54,637 nucleotides of DNA from Streptomyces anandii JCM 4720 (GTDB lineage Bacteria; Actinomycetota; Actinomycetes; Streptomycetales; Streptomycetaceae): NCBI RefSeq assembly GCF_014650655.1, contig NZ_BMVJ01000007.1, positions 287,720-342,356 of the forward strand, read 5' to 3'. Of the stretch, positions 5,776-14,096 are shown in pieces. Position 1 is the stretch's first letter. Every line of letters begins with the position of its first letter. The translations under genes and the position numbers were made by a program. The notes under the pieces were generated by a model, which did not search any database, was not told the DNA's origin, and saw only the letters and a list, made by a program, of their open reading frames with translations.

Positions 5776-8529
5776 ATGGACCCGAACACCCGGGAACCCG
5801 AGGGCATGGGCCATGACGGCGACGGCCACGCGCCGGGCCGCCGGCCGCCCAGGGAATCCCTCTCGGCCGACTTCGGACAGCACGCACCCGCGCTCGCCCG
5901 CACGGTGCGACTCGTCGCGGGCGACTTCCTGCTCACCGTCAACCCCGTGGACGGCAGCGAGATAGAGGCCTGCCCGCCCGGGGAGCGCCCCGAGCCGCCC
6001 CGAAAGTACACCGAGGCCGAGCGCGCCGAGCACGACCGCGCCGCCCGCCCGCCCGTGCCGCCGGGCCCGGCGCCGTCCGCCGAACCGCTCCTGGAGCGCC
6101 AGGACGAACGCGAGCAACTGGTACGGCTGCTCGCGCGCGGCCGCTCGGTGCGGCTCACCGGCCCCGGCGGCTCCGGCCGCACCAGCCTCCTCGACCTCGT
6201 CGCCGAGGACTGCTCCGATCTCGCCCCCGACGGCGTGGTCCGCCTCACCGGCTTCCGCCGCACCGCGACCGACGTGCTGCACGACCTCTTCCACGCCGTC
6301 CACAGCGCGCCCCTGCACCGGCCCGACCGCGCCGAACTGCTCGAGTACGTCCGTGAGATCGGCGCCGTCGTCGTCCTCGACGACCTCGAGTTCGGCGGCA
6401 GCGCCCTCGACGAACTCCTGGAGGCCACCCCCGAGTGCGCCTTCCTCCTCGCCGCCACCCCGGACGTGCCCGCGCCGTCCGCCGAGTCCGCCGTCGAGGA
6501 GGTCGTCCTCGGCGGACTGGACCGGGCCGGGGGAGTGGAGCTCATCGAGCGCGGCGTGGGCCGGGTGCTCACCGAGGAGGAGGCCAACTGGGCCGGAGAC
6601 CTCTGGTTCGAGTCCGAGGGACTGCCCCTGCGCTTCGTCCAGGCCGGCGCCCTGCTGCGCCAGCACGACCAGCTCAGGGCCGCCACCAACGCCGTGGACG
6701 AGTTCGGCGTCTTCGAGGACGCGCCTCCCTCGGACGCCGTCGTCGACGGCGGCGAGGGCGACGACGTACCCCTGCCCTCGCTCGGCGAGGCCGCCGCGCC
6801 CGCCCCGCTGCTCGCCAAGCGGCTCAGCGCCTCCGCGCGCGCCACCCTGCGGTTCGCCGTGGCGCTCGGCGGCGAGGTGCCCCACCAGGCCCACCTGCCC
6901 GCGCTGGTCGGCGACACCCACGCCGACGCCGCCCTCGGCGAGCTGGCGAGCTGCGGCCTGGTCTCCCCGGTCGGCTCCCGCTACCGGCTCGCCGCCGGCG
7001 TGCTCGCCCAGCTGGAGGCCGCCGGATACGGCGACGACGCCGAGACCCAGGCAGAGGCCGCCGCCCAGCACTACGCCTGGTGGGCGGGACACCCCTCCGT
7101 CACGCCCGAGCGGGTGTGCGCCGAGGCGGACGCCGTGCTCGCCGCGCTGGCCGTGCTGGTGCCCGCCACCACGCCGGCCGGCGAGGACGAGGAGAGCACC
7201 GCGGTACTGCTCGCCCGCACTGCCGCGCCCGCCTTCGCCGCCGGCCTGCACTGGAACGCCTGGGAGCGCGCCCTGCGCTCCGGCACCGAGGCCTCCCGGC
7301 TCGCCGGTGAGGTCACCGAACAGGCCTACTTCCACCATGAGTTGGGCATCCTCGCGCTCTGCGGGGGCCAACTGGACCGGGCCCGCGCCGAACTGGAGGC
7401 CTCCATCGGGCTGCGCGGCGCCCTCGCCGACAAGCGCGGTACCGTCGCCGGGCGCCGCGCCCTCGCCCTGGTCGCCGACCGCTCCGGTACGGCGCCGGGG
7501 CTCGTCGCGGCCTTCGGCGCCATCGCGGGGGACGAGGTGCCCGACGCCCGCACCGAGGAGTCGGCCTCGCCGCCCGGCGGCACGCCCACCGCCTTCCCGG
7601 CGCTCCAGCCGCCCGCCGACACCTCCACGCTGGTCACCTACCAGTCGTCGTCCGGCGCCGCGGGTTCGTCGGCGGCGCCGTACGCCTCCTACGCGTCCGA
7701 GGCTCCGTCCAAGCACCGGGTCGGACTCAAGGGCCTCGCCCGGCGCAACATGGTCGCGGCCGGCGCGGGCGCGCTGCTCGCCGCGGTCCTCGGCACCGTG
7801 GTGACGCTGGGCGCCACCTCTCACAACGACGCCAACAACCCCTCCGACAACGTCGGTGTCAACCCCTCCGCCAGCCAGGGCCTCGACGACGGCAGCCTCG
7901 GCGCCGACACCCCCAAGCAGAGCGAGGACGCCAAGGGCGACACCGGCACAGCCACCAGCCGCCCCACCAACCCGGGCCCGGACGGCACGTACGGCACCTC
8001 GGACGACCCGCCGCCCCCCACCAAGGCCCGGCCGTCGGAGAGCGTCAAGCCGTCCGGCAGCAAGTCGTCGGGTTCCAAGTCGCCCAAACCGTCCGGCCAT
8101 TCGAGCTCACCGGGTGGGACTACCGGTGGGACTACAGGAGGAAGCACCGGGGGTTCCACGGGTGGATCCACTGGCGGATCCACCGGCGGGTCGACGGGCG
8201 GAAGCACCGGGGGAACCACGGGCGGGTCCACGGGCGGGAGCACCGGCGGCTCGACGGGCGGCTCGACCGGTGGGAGCACCGGGGGAACCACGGGCGGGTC
8301 CACGGGCGGGAGCACCGGCGGCTCGACGGGCGGCACGTCGGGTGGTGACACAGGAGGTTCCACCGGCGGCACGTCGGGCGGGACCACCAGCGGCTCCTCC
8401 GGAGGGACTGGCGGGACGACGGGCGGCTCGTCGCCGACGACCAGCATCTCCGCGAGCGCTCCTTCGCCCAGCGGATCGTCGAGCAGCGCGGCGGCTCCCA
8501 CGTCCTCCGGCCCGGCGGCGATTGCCTGA
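5776..8529 (+). CDS. STAND-like ATPase with one membrane span and Gly/Ser/Thr repeat tail
   Basis: 917 residues from the ATG at 5776 (MDPNTREPEGMG); the frame extends 141 bp upstream without conserved sequence. Residues 105-300 form a P-loop ATPase: Walker A GPGGSGRTS near 128, Walker B VVVLDDLEFGG near 198, and a sensor-like AFLLAATPDVP. This resembles the NB-ARC/AfsR-type STAND module. Residues 300-600 are Ala/Leu/Glu-rich helices, probably winged-helix and TPR-like (ELGILALCGGQLDRARAELEASIGLRG). A hydrophobic span, MVAAGAGALLAAVLGTVVTLGA, lies near 658-679. Then come an acidic Ser/Pro region and about two dozen GGST/GGTT tetrapeptides (about 780-885). Predicted topology: cytoplasmic ATPase, external flexible tail. 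The role is unknown; signal transduction or a surface tether is inference. Confidence 0.8.
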   Translation: MDPNTREPEGMGHDGDGHAPGRRPPRESLSADFGQHAPALARTVRLVAGDFLLTVNPVDGSEIEACPPGERPEPPRKYTEAERAEHDRAARPPVPPGPAPSAEPLLERQDEREQLVRLLARGRSVRLTGPGGSGRTSLLDLVAEDCSDLAPDGVVRLTGFRRTATDVLHDLFHAVHSAPLHRPDRAELLEYVREIGAVVVLDDLEFGGSALDELLEATPECAFLLAATPDVPAPSAESAVEEVVLGGLDRAGGVELIERGVGRVLTEEEANWAGDLWFESEGLPLRFVQAGALLRQHDQLRAATNAVDEFGVFEDAPPSDAVVDGGEGDDVPLPSLGEAAAPAPLLAKRLSASARATLRFAVALGGEVPHQAHLPALVGDTHADAALGELASCGLVSPVGSRYRLAAGVLAQLEAAGYGDDAETQAEAAAQHYAWWAGHPSVTPERVCAEADAVLAALAVLVPATTPAGEDEESTAVLLARTAAPAFAAGLHWNAWERALRSGTEASRLAGEVTEQAYFHHELGILALCGGQLDRARAELEASIGLRGALADKRGTVAGRRALALVADRSGTAPGLVAAFGAIAGDEVPDARTEESASPPGGTPTAFPALQPPADTSTLVTYQSSSGAAGSSAAPYASYASEAPSKHRVGLKGLARRNMVAAGAGALLAAVLGTVVTLGATSHNDANNPSDNVGVNPSASQGLDDGSLGADTPKQSEDAKGDTGTATSRPTNPGPDGTYGTSDDPPPPTKARPSESVKPSGSKSSGSKSPKPSGHSSSPGGTTGGTTGGSTGGSTGGSTGGSTGGSTGGSTGGTTGGSTGGSTGGSTGGSTGGSTGGTTGGSTGGSTGGSTGGTSGGDTGGSTGGTSGGTTSGSSGGTGGTTGGSSPTTSISASAPSPSGSSSSAAAPTSSGPAAIA
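8113..8430 (+). repeat. GGSTGG-encoding tandem repeat
   Basis: A 12-bp degenerate repeat encoding G-G-S/T-T runs through the 3' end of the ATPase gene. Inside it is an exact 60-bp duplication, 8203-8262 and 8275-8334 (period 72 bp), which points to recent slippage or recombination. Length is likely to vary between strains. Confidence 0.9.
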
Positions 8530-8545
8530 GCGCCTCACATCCGGC

Positions 8546-8584
8546 GGCCGGGGCCGGACCCGTCCCACGAGTTCGGCCCCGGCC
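8546..8584. terminator. Bidirectional terminator-like hairpin
   Basis: GGCCGGGGCCGGA (8546-8558) pairs with TTCGGCCCCGGCC (8572-8584), 13-bp arms with one wobble and a 13-base loop. It lies between the convergent ATPase gene (end 8529) and nucS (end 8621). Confidence 0.6.
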
Positions 8585-8620
8585 GTGAAGACGCCGTGCG
8601 GGAAGACCGCCGCCCGCCGG

Positions 8621-9292
8621 TCAGAACAGGCGGAGTTTGTCGTCCTCGATGCCGCGCAGGGCGTCGTAGTCGAGGACCTGGCAGCCGATGCCGCGGTCGG
8701 TGGCGAGGACGCGGGCCTGGGGCTTGATCTCCTGGGCCGCGAAGACGCCGCGCACCGGGGCGAGGTGCGGGTCGCGGTTCAGCAGCTCGAGATAGCGGGT
8801 GAGCTGCTCCACGCCGTCGATCTCGCCGCGCCGCTTGATCTCGACCGCGACCGTCCCGCCGTTCGCGTCCCGGCACAGGATGTCCACCGGGCCGATGGCC
8901 GTCATGTACTCGCGCCGGATCAGCGTGTAGCCCTCGCCGAGCGTCTCGATGCGGTCGGCGAGCAGCTCCTGGAGGTGCGCCTCCACACCGTCCTTGATCA
9001 GCCCAGGGTCCACGCCGAGTTCGTGCGAGGAGTCGTGGAGGATTTCCTCCATCGTGATGATGAGCTTCTCGCCCGCCTTGTTGACGACCGTCCAGACGCC
9101 CTCCTCCTCGCCCGTGCCCTCCTTGAGGGTGCACGGCGGCGACATCCAGTTCAGGGGCTTGTAGGCACGGTCGTCCGCGTGGATCGAGACGCTGCCGTCC
9201 GCCTTCACCAGGATCAGACGGGGCGCTGACGGCAGATGGGCGGTGAGCCGGCCGGCGTAGTCGACGGAGCACCGGGCAATGACGAGACGCAT
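8621..9292 (-). CDS. nucS: Endonuclease NucS / EndoMS (mismatch-specific)
   Basis: 223 residues from the ATG at 9292 ([16 protein letters not shown]), the normal start for the family. NucS/EndoMS cuts both strands at mismatches and provides non-canonical mismatch repair in Actinobacteria, which lack MutS/MutL. The N-terminal half is the DNA-binding/dimer domain. The C-terminal RecB-like nuclease core is visible: [17 protein letters not shown] (catalytic Asp near 138), [18 protein letters not shown] (the E-x-K pair near 152-154) and the QLTRYLELL helix. The extreme C-terminus, DDKLRLF, resembles the short motif that binds the sliding clamp in related enzymes. It is a single gene on the minus strand, convergent with the ATPase gene. 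Confidence 0.96.
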   Translation of the reverse strand: MRLVIARCSVDYAGRLTAHLPSAPRLILVKADGSVSIHADDRAYKPLNWMSPPCTLKEGTGEEEGVWTVVNKAGEKLIITMEEILHDSSHELGVDPGLIKDGVEAHLQELLADRIETLGEGYTLIRREYMTAIGPVDILCRDANGGTVAVEIKRRGEIDGVEQLTRYLELLNRDPHLAPVRGVFAAQEIKPQARVLATDRGIGCQVLDYDALRGIEDDKLRLF

Positions 9293-9594
9293 GGTCGGCA
9301 ACGCTACTCGACGCAACGCGCCGCGCGCGATTCGCCCGGACCGGCCGCCTCCGCGGACCACCGCGCGTCCCCTCCGGAGCGCCCCTTTTTTCCCTGGATC
9401 ACCCGTGTTCACTTATGGCCGATTGTGTGCCCAACCCGCCCTGCCTGTACCTGCATTCGCCTGGTGGGCCCTCGTTCTGATGCTTACGGTAGTGACCGGG
9501 AGGTCGCGCTATGTGTACGCACCGTGTTCGGTATCGCGAACCTCCCTCACCTGTCCGGCAACCCCTGCTGTTCGGGGGTGCGAGAGGAGAACCC
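9293..9594. other. Intergenic region between nucS and the SCO5389-type gene
   Basis: About 300 bp divergent promoter region with no gene. A T-run (CCCTTTTTTCCC, about 9384-9395) and GTTCG (9526-9530)/CGAAC (9537-9541) flanking GTATCG, a small inverted repeat, are the only structures noticed. GAGAGGAGAA before the ATG at 9595 is a strong ribosome binding site. Confidence 0.4.
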
Positions 9595-9987
9595 ATGTCG
9601 CTCGACGTCTCACCGGCCCTACTCCAACAGGCCGAGCGAGGCGAGGTCGACGAGACAGACTTCGTCGACTGCGTCCGGACCTCCCTGCCCTACGCATGGG
9701 AGATGATCAGCTCCCTGGTGGCCCAGCTGAAGGTGGACGGCGGCAGCTTCGCCGACAACCAGACGCCCCCGCCGGACGAGCAGGCACGCGGTCAGCTGCT
9801 GCGTGCGCTCGCGAGTGACGCCATACGCGGTGCGCTGCAGCGGCACTTCGGTGTGCGCCTGGCCTTCCAGAACTGCCACCGCGTGGCGGTGTTCCCGCTG
9901 GACGCCTCGGCCGACGAGTCGCTGACCCGCTTCACCTCGGTGCGCAGCCAGCTGCTCAACCAGTCCCCGGAGCTCAGGGACTGCTGA
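9595..9987 (+). CDS. Conserved actinomycete small protein (SCO5389-like)
   Basis: 130 residues from the ATG at 9595, preceded by GAGAGGAGAAC. The sequence MSLDVSPALLQQAERGEVDETDFVDCVRTSLPYAWEMISSLVAQLK continues with QARGQLLRALASDAIRGALQRHFGVRLAFQNCHRVAVFPL. It is soluble, mostly helical and without a catalytic motif that I can name. From memory it matches a conserved Streptomyces family called SCO5389. Three Cys residues are spread through the protein. It has its own promoter region and is followed by a hairpin shared with the convergent oxidoreductase gene. Conservation implies a real role, but I cannot assign one. Confidence 0.8.
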   Translation: MSLDVSPALLQQAERGEVDETDFVDCVRTSLPYAWEMISSLVAQLKVDGGSFADNQTPPPDEQARGQLLRALASDAIRGALQRHFGVRLAFQNCHRVAVFPLDASADESLTRFTSVRSQLLNQSPELRDC

Positions 9988-10002
9988 GGCGGTGTTTCGC
10001 CC

Positions 10003-10049
10003 GCTTGCCGCTCCGCCCGCGGGAGGTGTTCAGTGCTGGGGCGGCAAGC
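10003..10049. terminator. Hairpin between convergent genes
   Basis: GCTTGCCGC (10003-10011) pairs perfectly with GCGGCAAGC (10041-10049) across a 29-base loop. It is located between the SCO5389-like gene and the convergent LLM oxidoreductase gene, so it is likely to be a bidirectional terminator. Confidence 0.5.
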
Positions 10050-10067
10050 CATTTCGTGACGCGACTC

Positions 10068-11096
10068 TCAGCCCAGATGGGGCAGGACCTCGGCGCCCAG
10101 CCGCCGTACGTTCTCCTCCGTCGCCGCGAGGTCGCCCGAGCCCTCGACTAGCAGGGCGAAGCGGGTGATCCCGGTCCGCTCGGAGGTCGCCGCGAGCCGG
10201 TCGGCGCACAGCCTCGGCGTGCCCACCGGGTGCAGCCCGCACAGCAGCTCGGTGTACGCCAGCGGATCGCGCATCGAACGGGCCCGGCCGTCCACCGTGA
10301 CATGGGCGTCCAGCCCCTGTTTCAGCCAGCCCGGCATCGACTTGACCAGCGTCTCCACCGCGTCCGTGCGCCGGTCGGCGATCTGGCAGACGCCCGCCGA
10401 GACATGGGCGGCGCCCCGGATCTCCTCGGGCGAGCGTCCCGCGGCCCGTGCGCAGCGCCGCCACAGGGCGACCATCTCGGCCTTCTCCTCGTCCCCGACG
10501 TGCATGCCCAGCAGCATGGGCAGCCCGTGCTCGGCGGCCAGCCGGACGCTGGCGGGGGAGGTGCACGCGACGACGACCTCCGGACCGGTGGCGTCCGTCA
10601 GCGCCTCGCAGGGGCGGGGCACCACGGGGACCTCACGGAAGGTGAATCGTTCCCCCGAGGCGGAGACCGCCGGCTCGCGCAGCCAGCGCACCAGCAGATC
10701 GAGTGATTCCGGGAACCCCTTCTCGTACGCCTCGAGGCCGGTTCCGAAGACCTCGAGGTCCACCCACGGCCCGCCGCGCCCCACGCCCAGGCAGAAGCGG
10801 CCCCCGCTGGTCACGTGCAGCAGCGCCGCCTGCTCGCCGAGCGCCACCGGGTGGACGGTGGGCAGCACGCTGACCGCGGTGCCCACCCGCAGCCGCCGGG
10901 TGCGGCCGAGCAGCAGCGCGGCCAGGGTGATCGCCGACGGGCACGTGCCGTACGGTACGAAATGGTGCTCGGCGAGCCAGACCGCGTCCAGGCCGGCCTC
11001 CTCGGCCACCTCCGCCGTACGGACCGCCCGGTGCAGAGCCTCCCCTTGGCCCTGCCCCGGGAACTGGGCCGCCAGCACGAAACTTCCAACGCGCAT
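10068..11096 (-). CDS. LLM-class (luciferase-like) flavin-dependent oxidoreductase
   Basis: 342 residues from the ATG at 11096 (MRVGSFVLAAQFPGQGQGEALHRAV). The fold signature of bacterial-luciferase-like monooxygenases is clear: AEEAGLDAVWLAEHHFVPYGTCPSAITLAALLLGRTRRLRVGTAVSVLPTVHPVALGEQAALLHVTSGGRFCLGVGRG, covering strands 1-4 of the TIM barrel, and later a GTPRLCADRLA segment. The flavin is FMN or F420; sequence alone does not decide. The substrate is unknown. A gap of 234 bp separates it from the divergent zinc-motif gene. It may act in secondary or xenobiotic metabolism. Confidence 0.9.
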   Translation of the reverse strand: MRVGSFVLAAQFPGQGQGEALHRAVRTAEVAEEAGLDAVWLAEHHFVPYGTCPSAITLAALLLGRTRRLRVGTAVSVLPTVHPVALGEQAALLHVTSGGRFCLGVGRGGPWVDLEVFGTGLEAYEKGFPESLDLLVRWLREPAVSASGERFTFREVPVVPRPCEALTDATGPEVVVACTSPASVRLAAEHGLPMLLGMHVGDEEKAEMVALWRRCARAAGRSPEEIRGAAHVSAGVCQIADRRTDAVETLVKSMPGWLKQGLDAHVTVDGRARSMRDPLAYTELLCGLHPVGTPRLCADRLAATSERTGITRFALLVEGSGDLAATEENVRRLGAEVLPHLG

Positions 11097-11330
11097 TGCC
11101 TTTTCCTGCTTCCTTGGCTCCGACACGGAGCTCCCCCACCCGGCATAACCGGCCGACACGTGCCGAGGACACGGCCTGGCGAAGAGATTTCCGGATTGTC
11201 TGCGGAATGCCTCGTGGCGCAGGGGGACTTGTGGGGGTTGGTCGGTAATCGGTTCCTTGCGCCTACCCCGCCCCGCGCCGCGTACGCTGGACGCGGTCCC
11301 TGCTCCCCGAACAGCTCCGTGAGGTGTCCC

Positions 11331-11663
11331 GTGTCCCCGCGTCGCAACCGCCCCAAGGATTCCGGCTCGCCCGGCCGGAGCGCCGAGGACGACCCCGCGG
11401 GCCGCTACGGCGGCCTGCAGTCGTCGGAGAGCTGGCGGGGCGAGGACTGGAGCGTGCGCCATGTGGCGGGTGCGAGCGCCGAGGGCAAGACCTACCGCTG
11501 CCCGGGCTGCGACCAGATGATCCCCTCCGGCGTCCCGCACGTGGTGGCCTGGCCCGAGCACGCGGGCGTGGACGACCGCAGGCACTGGCACAAGGCCTGC
11601 TGGAACGCGAAGGACCGCCGCACCACGCGGGTGCAGCGGTCCCGTAACGCGCCGAGGTTCTAG
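11331..11663 (+). CDS. Small conserved protein with CxxC...HxHxxC putative zinc site
   Basis: 110 residues, GTG start at 11331 with GAGG about 8 bases upstream. The first 50 residues are charged and disordered (SPRRNRPKDSGSPGRSAEDD). The core is KTYRCPGCDQMIPSGVPHVVAWPEHAGVDDRRHWHKACWNAKDRR, with CPGC, a middle His and a HWHKACW motif that could hold one zinc ion. The tail is basic. Such proteins are often mislabelled ATP/GTP-binding in databases; there is no P-loop here. The zinc site and basic ends suggest nucleic-acid or protein binding, which is inference only. Confidence 0.78.
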   Translation: MSPRRNRPKDSGSPGRSAEDDPAGRYGGLQSSESWRGEDWSVRHVAGASAEGKTYRCPGCDQMIPSGVPHVVAWPEHAGVDDRRHWHKACWNAKDRRTTRVQRSRNAPRF

Positions 11664-11694
11664 CCGGGCGGGGCCCAGGCCCTGTCGTCGCGGC

Positions 11695-12567
11695 TCACAC
11701 GTCCCGCTTCTGCAGCAGCGCCCAGGCGCCGGCGAAGGCGACGGCCGTCGTGCCCTGGATGATCCACAGCGGGTCCCAGCCCGAAGGGCCGGAAGTGGTC
11801 AGGGAGTTGGAGTAGAACACGCTCAGCTGGTTCGGGATGGAGTACTCGAACAGGGCCTGGCGCACCTTCTCCAGCGACCGCGCGAACATGAACAGCGCGA
11901 TCACCAGCGGGGCGAGCACGACACCGATCATGATGGTGATGGCGCCCGCTGAGTGCCGCAGCACCGAGCCGATGACGAGCGAGAGCAGTCCGAGCAGCGC
12001 CATGTAGAGGCTGACGCCGACCGTCGCCTTGAACCACTCCGCGCCGGTGGGCTGACGCGCGTTCGTGCCGTCCAGCATCGCGGTCTGCGCCAGGGCGACC
12101 AGGGCCGTGGACACCAGGGACACCGTGAAGGCGACGAGGAAGAAGACGATCGACTTCGCCGCGAGCACCCTTCCCCGGCTCGGGCACGCGGTCATCGTGG
12201 TGCGGATCATGCCGGTGCCGTACTCCGAGGCGGTGGTCAGCACGCCGAGCGTGATGACGCAGATGCTGCCGAGCAGCAGCCCGAAGAAGCCCAGTGCGAG
12301 CGGGTTCTCGTCGCCGGTCAGCTCCGAGGAGGAGTTGACGACCACGGCTCCGGTCAGCAGCCCGATCCCGACCACGAGCAGGACGAACACCCCGAGCGTC
12401 CACATCGTGGAGCGCACCGACTTGATCTTCGTCCACTCCGAGGCGAGGGCGTGCCCGAGGTGCGTGCGCACGACCGGGATCGGCGAGGTGTACGTCGGGA
12501 ACGCGGAACCGGGCGCCGCCTCCCAGGTCGGCGCTGCCTGCGGCATGGGGGGCTGGGGCGTGCTCAT
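11695..12567 (-). CDS. ABC-2 type exporter permease with proline-rich N-terminus
   Basis: 290 residues. Residues 1-35 are cytoplasmic and Pro/Ala-rich (MSTPQPPMPQAAPTW). They are followed by the typical ABC-2 start LGHALASEWTKIKSVRSTMWTLGVFVLLVVGIGLLTGAVV and about five further membrane segments. The motif TASEYGTGMIRTTMTACPSRGRVLAAKSIVF identifies the ABC-2 family used with bacitracin- or lantibiotic-type exporters. The ATG overlaps the ATPase stop by four bases (ATGA), so the subunits are coupled. Substrate unknown. Confidence 0.88.
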   Translation of the reverse strand: MSTPQPPMPQAAPTWEAAPGSAFPTYTSPIPVVRTHLGHALASEWTKIKSVRSTMWTLGVFVLLVVGIGLLTGAVVVNSSSELTGDENPLALGFFGLLLGSICVITLGVLTTASEYGTGMIRTTMTACPSRGRVLAAKSIVFFLVAFTVSLVSTALVALAQTAMLDGTNARQPTGAEWFKATVGVSLYMALLGLLSLVIGSVLRHSAGAITIMIGVVLAPLVIALFMFARSLEKVRQALFEYSIPNQLSVFYSNSLTTSGPSGWDPLWIIQGTTAVAFAGAWALLQKRDV

Positions 12568-13904
12568 CGGGCGTCCTCGGGCTTGGTGGAGTCGGCGGCG
12601 GAGGCGGGCGCGGGGGGCGCGGCGGGCGCGGCCGGGGCCGCGGCCCGAGGAGCGGCGGGTGCCGCCGGGGGTGCGGCGGGCGCGCCCTGGGGAGCTGCCT
12701 GGGCGTACGGGTTCTGGCCGGGGCCGCCCGCGGCGGGAGCGCCGTAGGCGTTCGGGGCGCCCGCGCCTGGCGCCCCTGCGCCGGGGCCGCCCGCGGCCGG
12801 AGCGCCGTAGGGGCCCGCGGCCTGCTGGCCGGGCGCGCCCTGCGGCGGTCCCTGCGGGGGTGCGAACGGCTGGCCGCCCTGCTGCGGCGGCGGAGGCGCG
12901 TACCAGCCGGGCTGGCCCTGGCCCGGCACCGGCACCGGCGGCTGCGCGCCGGGCGGCAGGGGCTGCATCAGCCCGGCCTTCTGGTCGATGGTGGAGCGGT
13001 AGTCCACGGCGCCCTGCGTCATCCGCATGTACGCCTCCTCCAGCGAGGCCTGGTGCGGGGACAGCTCCCACAGCCGTACGTCCGCCTCGTGCGCGAGGTC
13101 GCTGATGCGGGGCAGCGGCAGGCCGGTCACCCGCAGCGCGCCGTCCTGCTCGGGCAGCACGTGCCCGCCGGCCTCGGTCAGCGCGGCGGTCAGCTTCTCG
13201 CGCAACTGGGGCTCGGTGTCCGGGGTGCGGACCCGGGCGAAGTCGGCCGAGTTCGCGGAGATGAAGTCCTTGACGCTCATGTCGGCGAGCAGTTGCCCGC
13301 GCCCGATGACGATCAGGTGATCAGCGGTCAGTGCCATCTCGCTCATCAAGTGACTGGAGACGAACACGGTCCGGCCCTCGGCAGCCAGCGCCTTCATCAG
13401 ATTGCGCACCCAGAGGATGCCCTCGGGGTCAAGACCGTTCACCGGCTCGTCGAACAGCAGCACCTGCGGGTCGCCCAGCAGCGCGGCGGCGATGCCGAGC
13501 CGCTGGCCCATGCCGAGCGAGAAGCCCTTGGAGCGCTTCTTCGCCACGCCCTGCAGACCGACGACTCCCAGTACCTCGTCGACCCGGCGGGCGGGGATGC
13601 CGGAGAGCTGGGCCAGGCAGAGCAGATGGTTGCGGGCGGAGCGGCCGCCGTGCACGGCCTTGGCGTCGAGCAGCGCGCCGACCTGACGGGGGGCGTTCGG
13701 CAGCCTGCGGTACGGATGGCCGCCGATCGTCACCGTGCCCGCGGTGGGGTTGTCCAGGCCGAGGACCATCCGCATGGTCGTCGACTTGCCCGAGCCGTTC
13801 GGCCCGAGGAAGCCGGTGACGGCTCCGGGCCGCACCTGGAAGGAGAGGTTGTACACGGCGGTCTTGTCGCCATAGCGCTTGGTCAGGCCGACTGCCTCGA
13901 TCAT
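12564..13904 (-). CDS. ABC exporter ATPase with long Pro/Gly/Gln/Ala-rich C-terminal tail
   Basis: 446 residues from the ATG at 13904 (MIEAVGLTKRYGDKTAV); a GTG three codons upstream (13913) is an alternative. Residues 1-300 are a complete ABC ATPase: Walker A GPNGSGKSTT, signature FSLGMGQRLGIAAALLG (LGMGQ in place of LSGGQ), Walker B VLLFDEPVNGLDPEG, and the switch H in VSSHLMSEMAL. A regulatory-like C-terminal domain ends with LEEAYMRMTQGAVDYR near residue 300. After that about 125 residues are low complexity (PPGAQPPVPVPGQGQPGWYAPPPP, then repeats of GAPAAGGPG). The tail is unusual for the family. It may be a protein-interaction or condensate-like region at the membrane. Confidence 0.9.
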   Translation of the reverse strand: MIEAVGLTKRYGDKTAVYNLSFQVRPGAVTGFLGPNGSGKSTTMRMVLGLDNPTAGTVTIGGHPYRRLPNAPRQVGALLDAKAVHGGRSARNHLLCLAQLSGIPARRVDEVLGVVGLQGVAKKRSKGFSLGMGQRLGIAAALLGDPQVLLFDEPVNGLDPEGILWVRNLMKALAAEGRTVFVSSHLMSEMALTADHLIVIGRGQLLADMSVKDFISANSADFARVRTPDTEPQLREKLTAALTEAGGHVLPEQDGALRVTGLPLPRISDLAHEADVRLWELSPHQASLEEAYMRMTQGAVDYRSTIDQKAGLMQPLPPGAQPPVPVPGQGQPGWYAPPPPQQGGQPFAPPQGPPQGAPGQQAAGPYGAPAAGGPGAGAPGAGAPNAYGAPAAGGPGQNPYAQAAPQGAPAAPPAAPAAPRAAAPAAPAAPPAPASAADSTKPEDAR

Positions 13905-14006
13905 GCTCCGCACCCATCGAAAGGTTCACGTCAGGGCACACGCCCCCGTAAGGGTTAGGAGGATAACCGGGCGCTGACGGTTCCACCCAAAAGAAAGTAA
14001 AAGACG

Positions 14007-14038
14007 GAAGCCCCCGTCACGCGGGTGACAGGGGCTTC
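14007..14038 (-). terminator. Intrinsic terminator downstream of filP
   Basis: GAAGCCCC (14007-14014) and GGGGCTTC (14031-14038) enclose GTCAC/GTGAC, making a 13-bp stem with two unpaired bases and a GCGG loop. On the minus strand it is followed by a T-rich run (TTTTACTTTCTTTT), a classic intrinsic terminator for filP transcription. It lies 59 bp after the filP stop. Confidence 0.75.
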
Positions 14039-14096
14039 ACGCGAAGCCGGAACCGCTCGGCGGACCGTGCGGCGGCGCGTGCCGTGCGTCCGGTGA

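Noticed and set aside
5581..8100. A long minus-strand frame opposite the STAND-like ATPase
   Set aside because: Gly/Arg/Val-rich antisense sequence without domain or start signal; the plus-strand gene has Walker motifs and a membrane span.
7821..8501. Minus-strand PPVDPPV-type repeat protein
   Set aside because: It is the complement of the GGSTGG repeat and has no independent support.
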